Shown here piece by piece: positions 7,012 through 14,649 of a stretch of 35,867 nucleotides of DNA. The stretch covers positions 1 to 35,867 of the forward strand of contig NZ_QAIL01000133.1 in the NCBI RefSeq assembly GCF_003061025.1, in the 5' to 3' direction. A program made the translations under genes and the position numbers. The number at the start of each line of letters is the position of its first letter. Positions within the stretch are counted from its first letter, which is position 1. Source of the DNA: Pedobacter sp. HMWF019 (GTDB lineage Bacteria; Bacteroidota; Bacteroidia; Sphingobacteriales; Sphingobacteriaceae). The notes under the pieces are model-generated. The model had not been told where the DNA came from. It saw nothing but the letters and a program-made list of their open reading frames with translations, and ran no database searches.

Positions 7012-8814
7012 ATGCCAGATCAGATCACTAAGAAATTCAATAGCGTTAAATGGATGGCCCTGGTGGCACTGGTTGTCTTTCTGGTTTTTGGAACGGGATT
7101 TATATATTTTGAACTCCGTATTAAACCCTTGATCGAACAGGAACTCCGTGAGCTCGTACCTCGTTCAACTGAAGGGCTGTATCATCTTGATTTTACGGGT
7201 CTAAGTATCAATCTTCTGACGGCTAACGCCAGCCTCTCTAATGTTAAACTTATTCCAGATCCGATAGTACTGGAGAAACTTCGGCTTTTAAAAAAGGCGC
7301 CAAATAATGTGTATCATATAGAACTCCGAAAATTGTCTGCACTGAATTTTCATTTGTTCAGAATGTTCAAAGATAAAAAGCTGAATATAGATGAGATAGA
7401 AATTAACCGGCCTATGATCACCATGGTGAACCGTCAGATGGATTATAACGAAAACAGGGCTCCAAGGCCACTGAAATCGCCTTATGATTATATCTCGAAA
7501 GTTCTGAAAGAATTGAGTGTAGATACGGTGAATTTCCGGGAGGCTGCTTTCAAATATGTAGATAACAACAAGGCAAAGCCAATAATAGACTCCATTGCCA
7601 ACCTGAATGTTACGCTTGCGGACTGGCTGATCGACAAGGACTCTGCAAGAGATACCACCAGGATGTACCTCCTTAAAGACATCATGCTCAATCTTGATGA
7701 TTATTCCTATGCCACCCCCGATAGTCTCTACAATATTCACCTTTCGGAAATGAATTTCAAGGCCTCGACCGGATTGCTTCATATAGATAAATTTGAGTTA
7801 CTGCCCAGATACAGCGAAATGCAATTTGGTCAAAAGGTGGGATACGCCAAAGACAGATACAGTATCCGGATGAACGATCTTCAGCTGGCCGGAATTAATT
7901 TGCCACTGTATATCAAGAAGCAGGAGCTGTTTGCCAGACAGATGAGTATTGGCGACGGCGCAGTTTCTGTATTTAACAACAATGAGCTGGAAAAGCCAAA
8001 GGAACCTAAAACAGGGAAGTATCCGCACCAGCTTTTGCAGAAGGTGGGCAGTAAGATCACGATCCAGAAACTGGACCTTTATCACCTGAATATCGCTTAC
8101 GCGGAGTTTGACCGCAACAGCAAGCAAAAAGGAAAGATCACTTTTGAAAATACTTCTGGAACCATTACCAACATTACCAATGCTCCGGCCGCAAAGCAAA
8201 AGAACAAATTTATGGTTGCAGACCTGACCACTTACATGATGGGACAAGGAAAGTTAGATACAAAATTTACCTTTGATCTATTGGCCGAAGATGGAGCTTT
8301 TGCTTATTCAGGCCTTCTTCATGGATTGAACGGGCCGGCAATGAATGCTGTAACCAAGCCTCTGGGGATGGTCCATATCAAAAGTGGTGTAGTTGATGAA
8401 CTGAGTTTTGACTTGAAAGCAGATGAGCATGGTGCATCCGGAAGTATGGTTTTTAAGTACCACGATCTGGCTATTGCGGTCCTGAAGCGGGAAGCTGGTA
8501 CAGTCTGGCTGATCCGGCAGGGTTTTCTATCCTTTCTGGCCAACAATCTGATTATCAATCCGCAGAATCCAAGTAAAGAGGGAATACTCAGTAAAGCCGT
8601 CATTGACTATAAGCGTGCACCAGACCGCTCTTTCTTCAATCTGATCTGGAAATCGCTATTCCAGGGCATTAAATATAGTGTTGGCGTTACCCCTCAAAAG
8701 GAAGCGCAAATCAAGGCCCAGGTCGCACGATTTGAAAAAATGAAAACAGAAAGAGACAAGCGTAGGGCAAACCGCCAGAAAAGAAGAGCGCAACGGAAAC
8801 AGGAGCATAACTGA
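7012..8814 (+). CDS. AsmA-like membrane-anchored protein, second tandem paralog
   Basis: A 600-residue protein with the same plan as its upstream neighbour: membrane anchor at residues 12-33 (WMALVALVVFLVFGTGFIYF), a beta-rich body (GLYHLDFTGLSINLLTANASLSNVKLIPD aligns to HHLYKIDFKDIHLNILLGNVTLDTLTLIPD), the C-terminal block QGFLSFLANNLII ... SFFNLIWKSLFQGIKYSVGV, and a strongly basic tail (KRRANRQKRRAQRKQ). The similarity shows a tandem duplication with substantial divergence. The two genes share orientation and have no terminator between them, so they are probably cotranscribed. The stop codon is embedded in a perfect palindrome acting as terminator. Most likely an inner-membrane-anchored periplasmic protein of envelope lipid homeostasis; exact function unknown. 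Confidence 0.8.
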   Translation: MPDQITKKFNSVKWMALVALVVFLVFGTGFIYFELRIKPLIEQELRELVPRSTEGLYHLDFTGLSINLLTANASLSNVKLIPDPIVLEKLRLLKKAPNNVYHIELRKLSALNFHLFRMFKDKKLNIDEIEINRPMITMVNRQMDYNENRAPRPLKSPYDYISKVLKELSVDTVNFREAAFKYVDNNKAKPIIDSIANLNVTLADWLIDKDSARDTTRMYLLKDIMLNLDDYSYATPDSLYNIHLSEMNFKASTGLLHIDKFELLPRYSEMQFGQKVGYAKDRYSIRMNDLQLAGINLPLYIKKQELFARQMSIGDGAVSVFNNNELEKPKEPKTGKYPHQLLQKVGSKITIQKLDLYHLNIAYAEFDRNSKQKGKITFENTSGTITNITNAPAAKQKNKFMVADLTTYMMGQGKLDTKFTFDLLAEDGAFAYSGLLHGLNGPAMNAVTKPLGMVHIKSGVVDELSFDLKADEHGASGSMVFKYHDLAIAVLKREAGTVWLIRQGFLSFLANNLIINPQNPSKEGILSKAVIDYKRAPDRSFFNLIWKSLFQGIKYSVGVTPQKEAQIKAQVARFEKMKTERDKRRANRQKRRAQRKQEHN

Positions 8815-8836
8815 AAAGGGCTGCAGCCCTTTTCAG
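8811..8836. terminator. Bidirectional terminator, perfect 26-bp palindrome
   Basis: CTGAAAAGGGCTG followed directly by its reverse complement. The palindrome contains the TGA stop of the AsmA-like gene (8812-8814) and lies 10 bp from the end of the converging DPP-IV gene. Both strands end the stem in CCCTTTTCAG, so it can serve both transcripts. Confidence 0.7.
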
Positions 8837-8846
8837 TAGAATATGA

Positions 8847-10904
8847 TTATAACAATTCAGCCGGGACCGGCTTATTGAGCAAATTCAGATAATAAAAACG
8901 AATCCGTTCAGAATGGTCATGGGCCGATTTTGCCCCGCCCCAACCGTGTCTTCCACCCGGATAGATCATCAGTTCAAAATGTTTGTTTAAATTTTCCAGC
9001 TTATCGATCAGCTGTATGGTGTTTTGCATATGCACATTATCGTCCATATCCCCATGCATAATCCTCAGCAATCCCTTGTAACGGTCGGCATAAGTCAGCA
9101 CCGAAGCATTCTTATACCCTTCCGGATTTTCCTGCGGCGTATCCATAAAACGTTCTGTATAATGGCTGTCGTATAGCTCCCAGCTGGTTACAGGTGCACC
9201 GGCATATCCATAGTCAAAAACATCTGCTCCATAAGTTAAGGCCATGCAGGTCATATAACCTCCATAGCTGTGCCCGGTAATGAGTAGCTTATTCTGGTCT
9301 ACCCAGGGTTGGGCTTTTAACCATCTGCCTGCGGTCATATAGTCTTTCATTTCCCATTTGCCGAGGTTACGGTGCATTAGGGCAACACCTTCTTTTCCAA
9401 ACTGGCCTGAAGCACGATGGTCAACCGAAATTTGTACAATACCCTCATTTGCCCACCATTGGTTGGCTGTTCCTTTCCAGGTATTGGTTACAGTTCCCGC
9501 ATTCGGGCCACCATACATACTGAAAATAACCGGATAACGTTTAGCCGGATCGAAATCTGTTGGATAAGTGATCACTGCAGGCAGCAGGTAGCCATCATCT
9601 GTAGGAATGGTGATCATCTCCGTTTTACCAAAAGCATATTGACCAAAGTCTGCTGATTTGCTATCTCCTAATTCTTTCAGGATCTTTCCGTTATTGTCCA
9701 GTAAAGCTCTCTTTGGCGGGGTGGAAACATTGGAATAGGTGGTGATAAATTTATCGCCAGACGGGGAAAGTTCTACCTGATGGGTGTAATCACCAAAAGT
9801 TAGTCGCTTGAGATTTTTACCACTATAGTCAACACGGTACAAATCTGTGCGTGTAGAAGCTTCCTTGCGTGCCATAAAATAGATTACCTTATGCTGTTCA
9901 TCTGCTTTGAGCAAACGAGTTACCTGCCATTTTCCTGTGGTGATTGGATTGACCAGTTTGCCGGCAAGGGTATAGAGGTAAAAATGAGCCCAGCCTGTTT
10001 TGTCACTTTTCAAGATATAATGCTTATTGTCTTTCAGGTACTCAATACGGCCATCATAATCCAGATCAATCCAGGAACTTTGCTTTTCATCATAAATCTC
10101 TTTCTTTGATCCCGTCAAAGGGTCAACACTATAGAATTTCAAGTTATCCTGACCGCGGTTTAGCCATTGAACCATCATGTTCTTGCTGTCAAAGCTCCAG
10201 TAGGGTGTGCCAAAATACTGATCGTCCTTTTCATTGAAATCTGCCCAGACCACTTTTCCCCCCGCTGAAGGTACAAAGCCAATCTTCACTTCAGGATTGG
10301 GATCGCCCGCTTTCGGGTATCTGGTTTTCTCCGTATAGCCATGCTGGCCGGTAGATCCATTGATTGGAAACATAGGAACTTTGGTGTCGTCGAAACGCAT
10401 AAAGGCCAGATGTTTGCTGTCTGGTGACCACCAGAAAGCTTTGTATTTTGTAGGACGGCCTAAAATTTCTTCAAAATAGACCCAGGAAGAATATCCATTA
10501 TAAATGACATCGGTAGCATCAGTCGTATACCGGATTTCTTTTCCGGTCGCAACTTCCACCGCATAGAGGTCATTGTTACGGGTAAAAGCCATGTATTTTC
10601 CATCCGGAGATAAGGTAGGGTTCTTGTCGCCTTCTTTAACCGGTGTCTCCTCCTTCGATTTGACCGGGGGACTATACACCGCATGCGCTCCGGTTTTCAC
10701 ATCAACCGTTTCAAATTTTCCGGCTTTTGTATTGTATTCTATAAAATGCCGGTCATCGCTCCAGCCATAAATATAAGGCAAAGTAGTGCTTAGAGATGGC
10801 TGGCCGCCAAAAGTTTGCTGCTTATTGAGTTTTTTGAGTTGTGCATGACTTGAAAAGCTGAATGCGCAAACTACAGCTAAACTGCAGAGTAGAATTCTTT
10901 TCAT
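8847..10904 (-). CDS. Dipeptidyl peptidase IV, exported S9 family serine peptidase
   Basis: A 685-residue protein with signal peptide MKRILLCSLAVVCAFSFSSHAQ. It has an N-terminal beta-propeller (about 25-440) and a C-terminal alpha/beta hydrolase. The nucleophile is Ser546 in GHSYGGY; the acid is in HGDMDDNVH and the histidine in GGRHGWGG, both near the C-terminus. The propeller carries WVYFEEIL, the paired-glutamate motif that anchors the substrate amino terminus in DPP-IV, which separates it from prolyl oligopeptidases. Expected activity: release of X-Pro and X-Ala dipeptides from peptides in the periplasm or at the surface. It is slightly shorter than the common 710-740 residues. No promoter consensus is obvious in the 93 bp upstream. 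Confidence 0.93.
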   Translation of the reverse strand: MKRILLCSLAVVCAFSFSSHAQLKKLNKQQTFGGQPSLSTTLPYIYGWSDDRHFIEYNTKAGKFETVDVKTGAHAVYSPPVKSKEETPVKEGDKNPTLSPDGKYMAFTRNNDLYAVEVATGKEIRYTTDATDVIYNGYSSWVYFEEILGRPTKYKAFWWSPDSKHLAFMRFDDTKVPMFPINGSTGQHGYTEKTRYPKAGDPNPEVKIGFVPSAGGKVVWADFNEKDDQYFGTPYWSFDSKNMMVQWLNRGQDNLKFYSVDPLTGSKKEIYDEKQSSWIDLDYDGRIEYLKDNKHYILKSDKTGWAHFYLYTLAGKLVNPITTGKWQVTRLLKADEQHKVIYFMARKEASTRTDLYRVDYSGKNLKRLTFGDYTHQVELSPSGDKFITTYSNVSTPPKRALLDNNGKILKELGDSKSADFGQYAFGKTEMITIPTDDGYLLPAVITYPTDFDPAKRYPVIFSMYGGPNAGTVTNTWKGTANQWWANEGIVQISVDHRASGQFGKEGVALMHRNLGKWEMKDYMTAGRWLKAQPWVDQNKLLITGHSYGGYMTCMALTYGADVFDYGYAGAPVTSWELYDSHYTERFMDTPQENPEGYKNASVLTYADRYKGLLRIMHGDMDDNVHMQNTIQLIDKLENLNKHFELMIYPGGRHGWGGAKSAHDHSERIRFYYLNLLNKPVPAELL

Positions 10905-10992
10905 TTTTGTAAGGTGTGTTTGAAATGTTGAAATTAGTAAAGAAGAACGAAGGGAAGAAATTGTCTGACAGATGTTACCAATTTCAGTGCAT

Positions 10993-11022
10993 AAAAAAGG
11001 CGCCTGTGGTTCTCAGGCGCCT
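10993..11022 (-). terminator. Intrinsic terminator of ilvE
   Basis: Arms 10998-11006 and 11014-11022 (AGGCGCCTG / CAGGCGCCT) form a perfect 9-bp GC-rich stem with a 7-nt loop. On the minus strand it is followed by six Ts (10993-10998), about 50 bp after the ilvE stop. The same GGCGCC core recurs in the terminator at 35521-35548. Confidence 0.85.
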
Positions 11023-11072
11023 CAAAGAAAATCATCATGCCGAAAAAACATGACGTAAATTTTAAACCGGGC

Positions 11073-12137
11073 TTATAATACCCAGTTCCAGCCAAATTCA
11101 TCCGGGGCAAGGCCGTAGCGGATATCATTCAGGGTTTTTGCAATACCAGCAGAAACTGTACGGGTAGAAGGATCCGTTAAGGTATACAGCTTGCCTTCGT
11201 AGCTGATTTCTCCGATCGGTGTTACTGTTGCCGCAGTACCCGCAGCAAAAGCATCCGTTAAGCGGCCGCTCTCAATACCTGCAATCACTTCTTTAACACT
11301 TACCCGTCTTTCTTCTACTTCAACACCTGCTTTATGGGCAAGTTGAATGATCGTATCTCTGGTCACCCCGTCCAATACGGTGTTTCTTACAGAAGGAGTA
11401 ACCAGTTTGCCGTCAATCACAAAGAGTAGATTGGCGGTACCAGCCTCTTCAATAAACTCATGCGAAACCGCGTCTGTCCAGATTAACTGGTCAAAACCTT
11501 CTTTTAAAGCTTCGGCAAAAGGATATAGAGAACGGGCATAATTACCGGCAGTTTTGGCAAAACCAACACCGCCTTCATCGGCACGTGTATATTCAGTTTC
11601 TATTTTAACTTTCAGGGCTTTGCTGTAATATGGGCCTGTTGGGGTGGTCAGCACAGCAAAAATATATTTGTCTGAAGCACGGACACCTAAATAAGGGTCT
11701 GTAGCAAACATCACCGGACGAAGGTACAGGGAATAACCATCCTGGTTAGGCACCCAGGCCTCATCTGTTTTAATCAGGGCTGCAATACCCTGCATAAAGA
11801 CTTCTTCAGGAATGGTCGGCATAGACATCCGGACCGCTGATTTGTTGAAGCGCTCAAAATTCTTGTCTGCTCTGAAAACACTGATCTTACCATCCGCCTG
11901 GCGGTAAGCCTTCATGCCTTCAAAAATAGCCTGTCCATAGTGTAGGGCAGAAATCGCCGGGCTCATTGGGATCGGACCATAAGGTAGGACCTGCAGGTTT
12001 GTCCATTCGCCATTATCGTATTCTGCGATAAACATGTGATCAGTAAAAACCTTGCCAAAAGGCAGGTTTGTTAAGTCAGTCCCAGCTAATCTGGACTGCG
12101 TAGCTTTAGTGGTTTTAATGTTTAAAGTCTCTGTCAC
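11073..12137 (-). CDS. ilvE: Branched-chain amino acid aminotransferase (class IV PLP enzyme)
   Basis: A protein of about 354 residues of the BCAT family. Visible signatures are the early FGKVFTDHMFIAEYDNGEW, ALHYGQAIFEGMKAYR, the PLP-lysine region GFAKTAGNYARSLYPFAEAL, and EEAGTANLLFVIDGKLVTPSVRNTVLDGVTRDTI. It interconverts Leu, Ile and Val with their 2-oxo acids using glutamate/2-oxoglutarate in the cytoplasm. Start choice: a TTG at 12164 is also in frame, but a full TAnnTTTG promoter element (12162-12169) overlaps it, so I prefer the GTG at 12137 (MTETLNIKTT). It follows the SerB-like gene on the same strand after 120 bp. No other branched-chain biosynthesis gene is nearby. Confidence 0.96.
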   Translation of the reverse strand: MTETLNIKTTKATQSRLAGTDLTNLPFGKVFTDHMFIAEYDNGEWTNLQVLPYGPIPMSPAISALHYGQAIFEGMKAYRQADGKISVFRADKNFERFNKSAVRMSMPTIPEEVFMQGIAALIKTDEAWVPNQDGYSLYLRPVMFATDPYLGVRASDKYIFAVLTTPTGPYYSKALKVKIETEYTRADEGGVGFAKTAGNYARSLYPFAEALKEGFDQLIWTDAVSHEFIEEAGTANLLFVIDGKLVTPSVRNTVLDGVTRDTIIQLAHKAGVEVEERRVSVKEVIAGIESGRLTDAFAAGTAATVTPIGEISYEGKLYTLTDPSTRTVSAGIAKTLNDIRYGLAPDEFGWNWVL

Positions 12138-12161
12138 TGCCGTATATTCTAAAAATTCAAT

Positions 12162-12169
12162 CAAAAGTA
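12162..12169 (-). promoter_or_regulatory. -7 promoter element of ilvE (TACTTTTG)
   Basis: The minus strand reads TACTTTTG, an exact TAnnTTTG match, preceded by a T-run but no clear TTTG at -33. The predicted start near 12155 gives a leader of about 18 nt to the GTG at 12137. It rules against translation starting at the TTG at 12164. Confidence 0.45.
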
Positions 12170-12257
12170 GTTAAAAAAACCTATTCCGCACTGGTTTAAT
12201 TTCAGATTAAATGGTGTGTTTCTTACACTAAGAGCCCTGAAAACCCACACTTTAGTC

Positions 12258-13553
12258 TTAATATAATACCCTGAATTTAATGGTCTGCTCAATTTTCTTA
12301 AGCGCTTTAAAAAGGGCTTTATCGTATTGAGCGTTAATGTCTGTGATCACATAACCAATCGTCGGATTGGTCATTAGAAACTGCCCTACAATATTGATGT
12401 CATGTTTAGCAAAAATAGTGTTGATCTTCGCCATAATTCCAGGAATATTGTGGTGAATATGGATCAAGCGGTGGGATTTCTCTATCCGGGGCAATTGCAG
12501 GTTCGGGAAATTATGACTCATATAGGTGGTACCGGTATTCATAAAGTCGATCATCCGCTTAGGAATAAAATTCTGGTTGCGCGGATTGTGTTTCGGGTCG
12601 TCAAAAACGACAATACCCATTTCTGTACAGGTTTGAAGTTCCAGCCTTTTGGCATTGCCCAGGTAACCAATGGTTTTAAGTTTAACCGCTCTTTTTAAAG
12701 TTTCCGGTTCAATATGCTCCCCGTCTGCCAGGAGCAACATATGCACATCAGCAACATATTTTTCCTCAAAAGTCTCCTTGTGACGTATCGAAAAACCATC
12801 TTTTTTCAGCAAGTCAATACTCTCTGGTGTTGCCTCACCGATCACCAGGCATAAAATCCTGTTTTTAGGGTAGGAAATCGCTCTGGGTAAATTGTTTACA
12901 TAAAGAAATTCATCGAAACTTGGCGTAACGTGGTCGGCCTTTTTAACAATACTCTCCCGGGCAATATTCTCCGTAAACGCATAGAATTTTTTGATCAGCC
13001 CGCTCTCCCGGAGCTGGAAATCAGAATAGCCATCACCAATACCATACAGGTCACCCTCCAGGTTCAGGTGCTGCATAAGCTTTACTTTTCCACCTTCCTC
13101 ACTTAAAGGATTGGCATGATCATAATCGATAATCTTGCCATCACCAGTGGTTACAAAGGTATTGGCATAAATATTTTCCTTTTTGATGTGGTACTGGCTC
13201 ACTACAGGTGTAATAAACTCTTTAAACCCTCCTGAAACAATAAGTACTTCATCAGCATGTTTCTTGAAAAATTCTGCATTACGGGAAAAAGAACTGGAAA
13301 CCTTTTTCTTCAGGTGTTTGATGAGTTGCTTGAGGTGGTTCTCGTCTGCTTCCAGTAATTTTACGCGCTGCGCCAGGCTCTCGCCGAAAGAAAGCTTTCC
13401 TTCCATGGCCAGATTGGTATAGTCTTCAATCTTTTTATAGATCAATTCTCTGTCCGGGTGCTTTTTAAGGGAAATACGGGCAAGTTCATCCAAGGCCTCC
13501 ACCTGGGTAAAAGTACTGTCGAAATCAATAATGTAGTAGTTCTTTTGATTCAT
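12258..13553 (-). CDS. Phosphoserine phosphatase fused to an eroded SerA with intact ACT domain
   Basis: A 431-residue fusion. Residues 1-215 are a SerB-type HAD phosphatase with all motifs: DFDST (D10 nucleophile, D12), S107-G-G, K156, and GDGYSD (D174, D178). Residues 230-320 align to the N-terminal substrate domain of 3-phosphoglycerate dehydrogenase, but its substrate-binding arginine motif (RSRT in E. coli SerA) and the GTNQ motif are gone. The Rossmann NAD-binding domain is entirely missing. Residues 325-431 align directly to SerA from just after that domain through the ACT domain (HRLIHIHHNIPG ... KHDINIVGQFL). H367, N369 and N387 match serine-binding H344, N346 and N364 of E. coli SerA. 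Full-length SerB-SerA fusions of about 630 residues exist in Bacteroidota. I infer a phosphoserine phosphatase with a serine-sensing ACT domain. It starts 7 nt after the SDR gene. Confidence 0.9.
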   Translation of the reverse strand: MNQKNYYIIDFDSTFTQVEALDELARISLKKHPDRELIYKKIEDYTNLAMEGKLSFGESLAQRVKLLEADENHLKQLIKHLKKKVSSSFSRNAEFFKKHADEVLIVSGGFKEFITPVVSQYHIKKENIYANTFVTTGDGKIIDYDHANPLSEEGGKVKLMQHLNLEGDLYGIGDGYSDFQLRESGLIKKFYAFTENIARESIVKKADHVTPSFDEFLYVNNLPRAISYPKNRILCLVIGEATPESIDLLKKDGFSIRHKETFEEKYVADVHMLLLADGEHIEPETLKRAVKLKTIGYLGNAKRLELQTCTEMGIVVFDDPKHNPRNQNFIPKRMIDFMNTGTTYMSHNFPNLQLPRIEKSHRLIHIHHNIPGIMAKINTIFAKHDINIVGQFLMTNPTIGYVITDINAQYDKALFKALKKIEQTIKFRVLY

Positions 13554-13560
13554 GTCAATT

Positions 13561-14541
13561 TTAATTTTTATCCCTGTTTAGCAGGGCGGTGCAGGTTTCT
13601 GCAATACTAAGTTCTAGTGGTCTGAACTCTATACCTATGGTTTTTTTAATTTTATCGTTGCTGTACAAACTCTCGTTCAGACTGCTCCTGGCCGCATCAC
13701 TGGTTAGTGCGGCTGGTTTGCCGGTAAAAATAGAAATGATTTTTGCGGCCCTCCAGGCAATTCCGAGCATCCAGGCCTTAGCTTCTTTAGCGGGAGCTTT
13801 AACACCAAAGCCTCTGGCAATAGAACTGAACAAAGTTTGGTAGTTGTAATTTTCGGACGAAAGGATAAAACGGTCTTCACTTTTTCCGCTGTTCATTAAT
13901 GCGATCATCGCAGTGGCCACATCGCGTACATCCACCAGGCCGGTAGCTCCTTTGGTGTAATAGGATAGTCCTTCTTTCACCAGTTTGAATATAGCCCCGC
14001 TACCTTCAAAACCAGCATTTGCACCAATAATGACAGAAGGATTTACAATCACTGCGTCCAGGCCTTCGGCAATTCCCCGCCAAACTTCCATTTCTCCTTC
14101 ATATTTTGAAATTGCATAAGCATGTACGTGGGCATCATAGACCCAATAGTCATCTTCTGTAATCAGTGTCATGCCTTTTTTAGGATTGCCCAGGGCGGCT
14201 ACTGAACTCACATGAAGTAACCGGATGCCTTTTTCCTGGCAAAGATTAACCACATTACTGGTGCCTTCAATGTTTATTTTGAGCAGTTGTTCCTTATCTT
14301 TTGGATGGAAAGATACCATTGCTGCACAATGATAAACCTGTGTAATCCCTTCAAAGGCCTCCTCCAGTGTTGCCGGATCATTAATATCGGCTACTACCCA
14401 CTCAATTAAGGGTTCAGTAACAAGTAATTCAGGAATTAAAGAGGTCGTCCTTTTCAGTGCACGAACCCTGATGCCCTCACGGGTGAGTTGTTGGATCAGT
14501 TCTGCTCCTAAAAATCCAGTAGCGCCGGTAACCAGTATCAT
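13561..14541 (-). CDS. NAD-dependent epimerase/dehydratase family protein (extended SDR)
   Basis: A 326-residue extended short-chain dehydrogenase. The dinucleotide-binding motif is GATGFLG (residues 6-12). An aspartate ends the second Rossmann segment (VVADINDPATLEEAF, D52), HCAAMVSF follows, and the catalytic set is S112/S113 (HVSSVAALG) with Y142 and K146 (YAISK). The substrate is unknown; similar proteins are annotated as dihydroflavonol-4-reductase-like or nucleoside-diphosphate-sugar epimerases. It is the first gene of a minus-strand pair with the SerB fusion 7 nt downstream, so they are probably cotranscribed. No serine-pathway role is evident from its motifs. Confidence 0.88.
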   Translation of the reverse strand: MILVTGATGFLGAELIQQLTREGIRVRALKRTTSLIPELLVTEPLIEWVVADINDPATLEEAFEGITQVYHCAAMVSFHPKDKEQLLKINIEGTSNVVNLCQEKGIRLLHVSSVAALGNPKKGMTLITEDDYWVYDAHVHAYAISKYEGEMEVWRGIAEGLDAVIVNPSVIIGANAGFEGSGAIFKLVKEGLSYYTKGATGLVDVRDVATAMIALMNSGKSEDRFILSSENYNYQTLFSSIARGFGVKAPAKEAKAWMLGIAWRAAKIISIFTGKPAALTSDAARSSLNESLYSNDKIKKTIGIEFRPLELSIAETCTALLNRDKN

Positions 14542-14611
14542 TTCATTTCTTTTAGGATGTTCCGGGTATGTTTAAAATTTATTTAAACGTACTCTTATTA
14601 ATATATGCTCT

Positions 14612-14619
14612 CAAAAATA
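14612..14619 (-). promoter_or_regulatory. Possible -7 element for the SDR-SerB transcript (TATTTTTG)
   Basis: The minus strand reads TATTTTTG, an exact TAnnTTTG match, about 70 bp upstream of the SDR start at 14541. No TTTG is at -33. The divergent ureohydrolase-like gene starts at 14650, so the element lies in a shared 108-bp spacer. Confidence 0.35.
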
Positions 14620-14649
14620 GATATTTGATGCCATAGATTATATTACTTT

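Noticed and set aside
5464-8603. Several minus-strand open frames inside the AsmA-like genes
   Set aside because: Cys- and His-rich shadow translations with no motif and no plausible start region; the plus-strand paralogs explain the sequence.
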